From: Planctomycetota bacterium
GTDB lineage: Bacteria; Planctomycetota; MHYJ01; JACPRB01
Assembly: GCA_016200125.1 (NCBI GenBank)
Contig: JACQFK010000198.1
Location: 1 to 14,720 of the forward strand
Length of the DNA stretch: 14,720 nt
Direction of reading: 5' to 3'
Below are positions 14,228-14,720 of the stretch, one piece after another. Positions within the stretch are counted from its first letter, which is position 1. The number at the start of each line of letters is the position of its first letter. Under the pieces are notes generated by a model that saw only the letters and a list, made by a program, of their open reading frames with translations, made no database searches and was not told where the DNA came from. Position numbers and translations under genes: made by a program.

Positions 14228-14720
14228 CTACTTCCAGAGCGGGCAGTTGATTTTCCCCGAGAGCGCCTGGATGACGATGAAGACGGCCAGCGCGGAGAAT
14301 TCGAAGACGAGCAGGAACGACGACAGGGCCCCCAGGATCTTGCCCGTCTGCGCTCCGGGGGCCGGAGCGAATCCCAGGACCCGGCATCGGTCGAGGTAGC
14401 GCTCGGCCGTGAACCAGGCGAAGGGGGCGAAGGGGGCCAGGATCGCCCAGGCCAGGAGGGCGAGGATCTCCACGACCCGGTTGTTCCGGAACGCGGCGGT
14501 GAGCGGCAGCAGGAGGACGGCAGCGATCCCCAGCACTCCGAACACGAGGGGAACCGTCGCCGAAGGAATGCGGGGCGCCGCGGATTCCATCCGGGCGGCG
14601 GCGCGGGGCGGCGGGGCGGGCGCTTCGATCCGCGCGGGCGGCGGTTCCGGCGGAGCGGACGCGGGCTCCTTCGCTTCAGGGACGGGCACGGGCTCGGGTG
14701 TCGCGGGGGCGGGCGGGGGC
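14228..14720 (-). CDS. Pro/Ala-rich membrane protein, C-terminal part (5' end outside window)
   Basis: The frame is open from the right edge to TAG 14230-14228 and gives 163 visible residues; the GTG at 14689 is only the first possible start inside the window. About 55 residues are very rich in Pro, Ala and Glu (PEPVPVPEAKEPA and similar), suggesting a flexible linker after an unseen N-terminal domain. Three hydrophobic segments follow: VPLVFGVLGIAAVLLLPLTA, the stretch VEILALLAWAILAPFAPFAW, and LGALSSFLLVFEFSALAVFI. Between them is FTAERYLDRCRVLGFAP. The layout recalls small planctomycete proteins with an N-terminal zinc ribbon, Pro-rich tether and DUF4190-like helices, but that is only an impression. 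It ends 78 bp before the DUF1549 gene start, so a shared transcript is possible. Confidence 0.6.
   Translation of the reverse strand, partial: PPPAPATPEPVPVPEAKEPASAPPEPPPARIEAPAPPPRAAARMESAAPRIPSATVPLVFGVLGIAAVLLLPLTAAFRNNRVVEILALLAWAILAPFAPFAWFTAERYLDRCRVLGFAPAPGAQTGKILGALSSFLLVFEFSALAVFIVIQALSGKINCPLWK

Noticed and set aside
14425..14450. Short tandem repeat GCGAAGGGG x2
   Set aside because: It simply encodes APFAPFA within a membrane segment of the right-edge protein and has only two copies.
1..14720. CRISPR arrays, tRNA or rRNA genes, insertion sequences, phage or toxin-antitoxin genes
   Set aside because: I looked for regular spaced repeats, cloverleaf-like segments, transposase motifs and small paired genes and found none. 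Nearly all sequence is explained by ordinary genes.

Overview
The window is GC-rich bacterial DNA from what looks like a member of the Planctomycetota (or a close PVC relative). The best evidence is the gene pair at 10441-14149: a cytochrome-like DUF1549/DUF1553 protein followed by a DUF1501 protein. This paired family is expanded in planctomycetes. A membrane-anchored prokaryotic RING-finger protein, a secreted CxxC zinc-type protein and a DoxX-like protein fit the same assignment. The phylum call is an inference from gene content; no rRNA or marker gene is present. No tRNA, rRNA, CRISPR array, insertion sequence or phage gene was seen.

Layout, left to right. A 3' fragment of a spermidine-synthase-like gene (3-335, +) is followed by a small lipoprotein gene (416-1234, +). 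Everything else is on the minus strand and reads right to left. In transcription order: the 3' part of a Pro/Ala-rich membrane protein (14720-14228); the DUF1549/DUF1553 gene and the DUF1501 gene (14149-10441); a small membrane protein translationally coupled to a GT-C-type glycosyltransferase (10380-8417); a Cds1-like PLP-dependent cysteine synthase/desulfhydrase (8390-7269); the RING-finger protein (7197-6391); the CxxC protein (6317-5622); the DoxX-like protein (5598-5167); and a three-gene TRAP transporter operon (5003-1247). Coding density is high, and the longest gap is 163 bp (5004-5166).

The most coherent system is the TRAP operon: a TatT-type lipoprotein, a periplasmic substrate-binding protein and a fused DctQ-DctM permease, linked by two 4-bp start/stop overlaps. 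The order is the same as the TPAT system known from Treponema pallidum (Tp0956-Tp0958), in which a TPR lipoprotein partners the binding protein and the ligand is thought to be hydrophobic. In this copy the position that normally carries the carboxylate-binding arginine appears to be Phe167, which fits a non-classical ligand.

Other points of interest are a DUF1501 protein that seems to lack its export signal, a strong hairpin directly after the DoxX stop codon that overlaps an alternative stem, a likely leaderless promoter at 10391-10420, and two adjacent cell-envelope proteins with metal-binding cysteine clusters and no assigned role. I do not see a wholly new defence or mobile system here. 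The undescribed parts are the RING/CxxC/DoxX neighbourhood and the ligand of the TPAT transporter.
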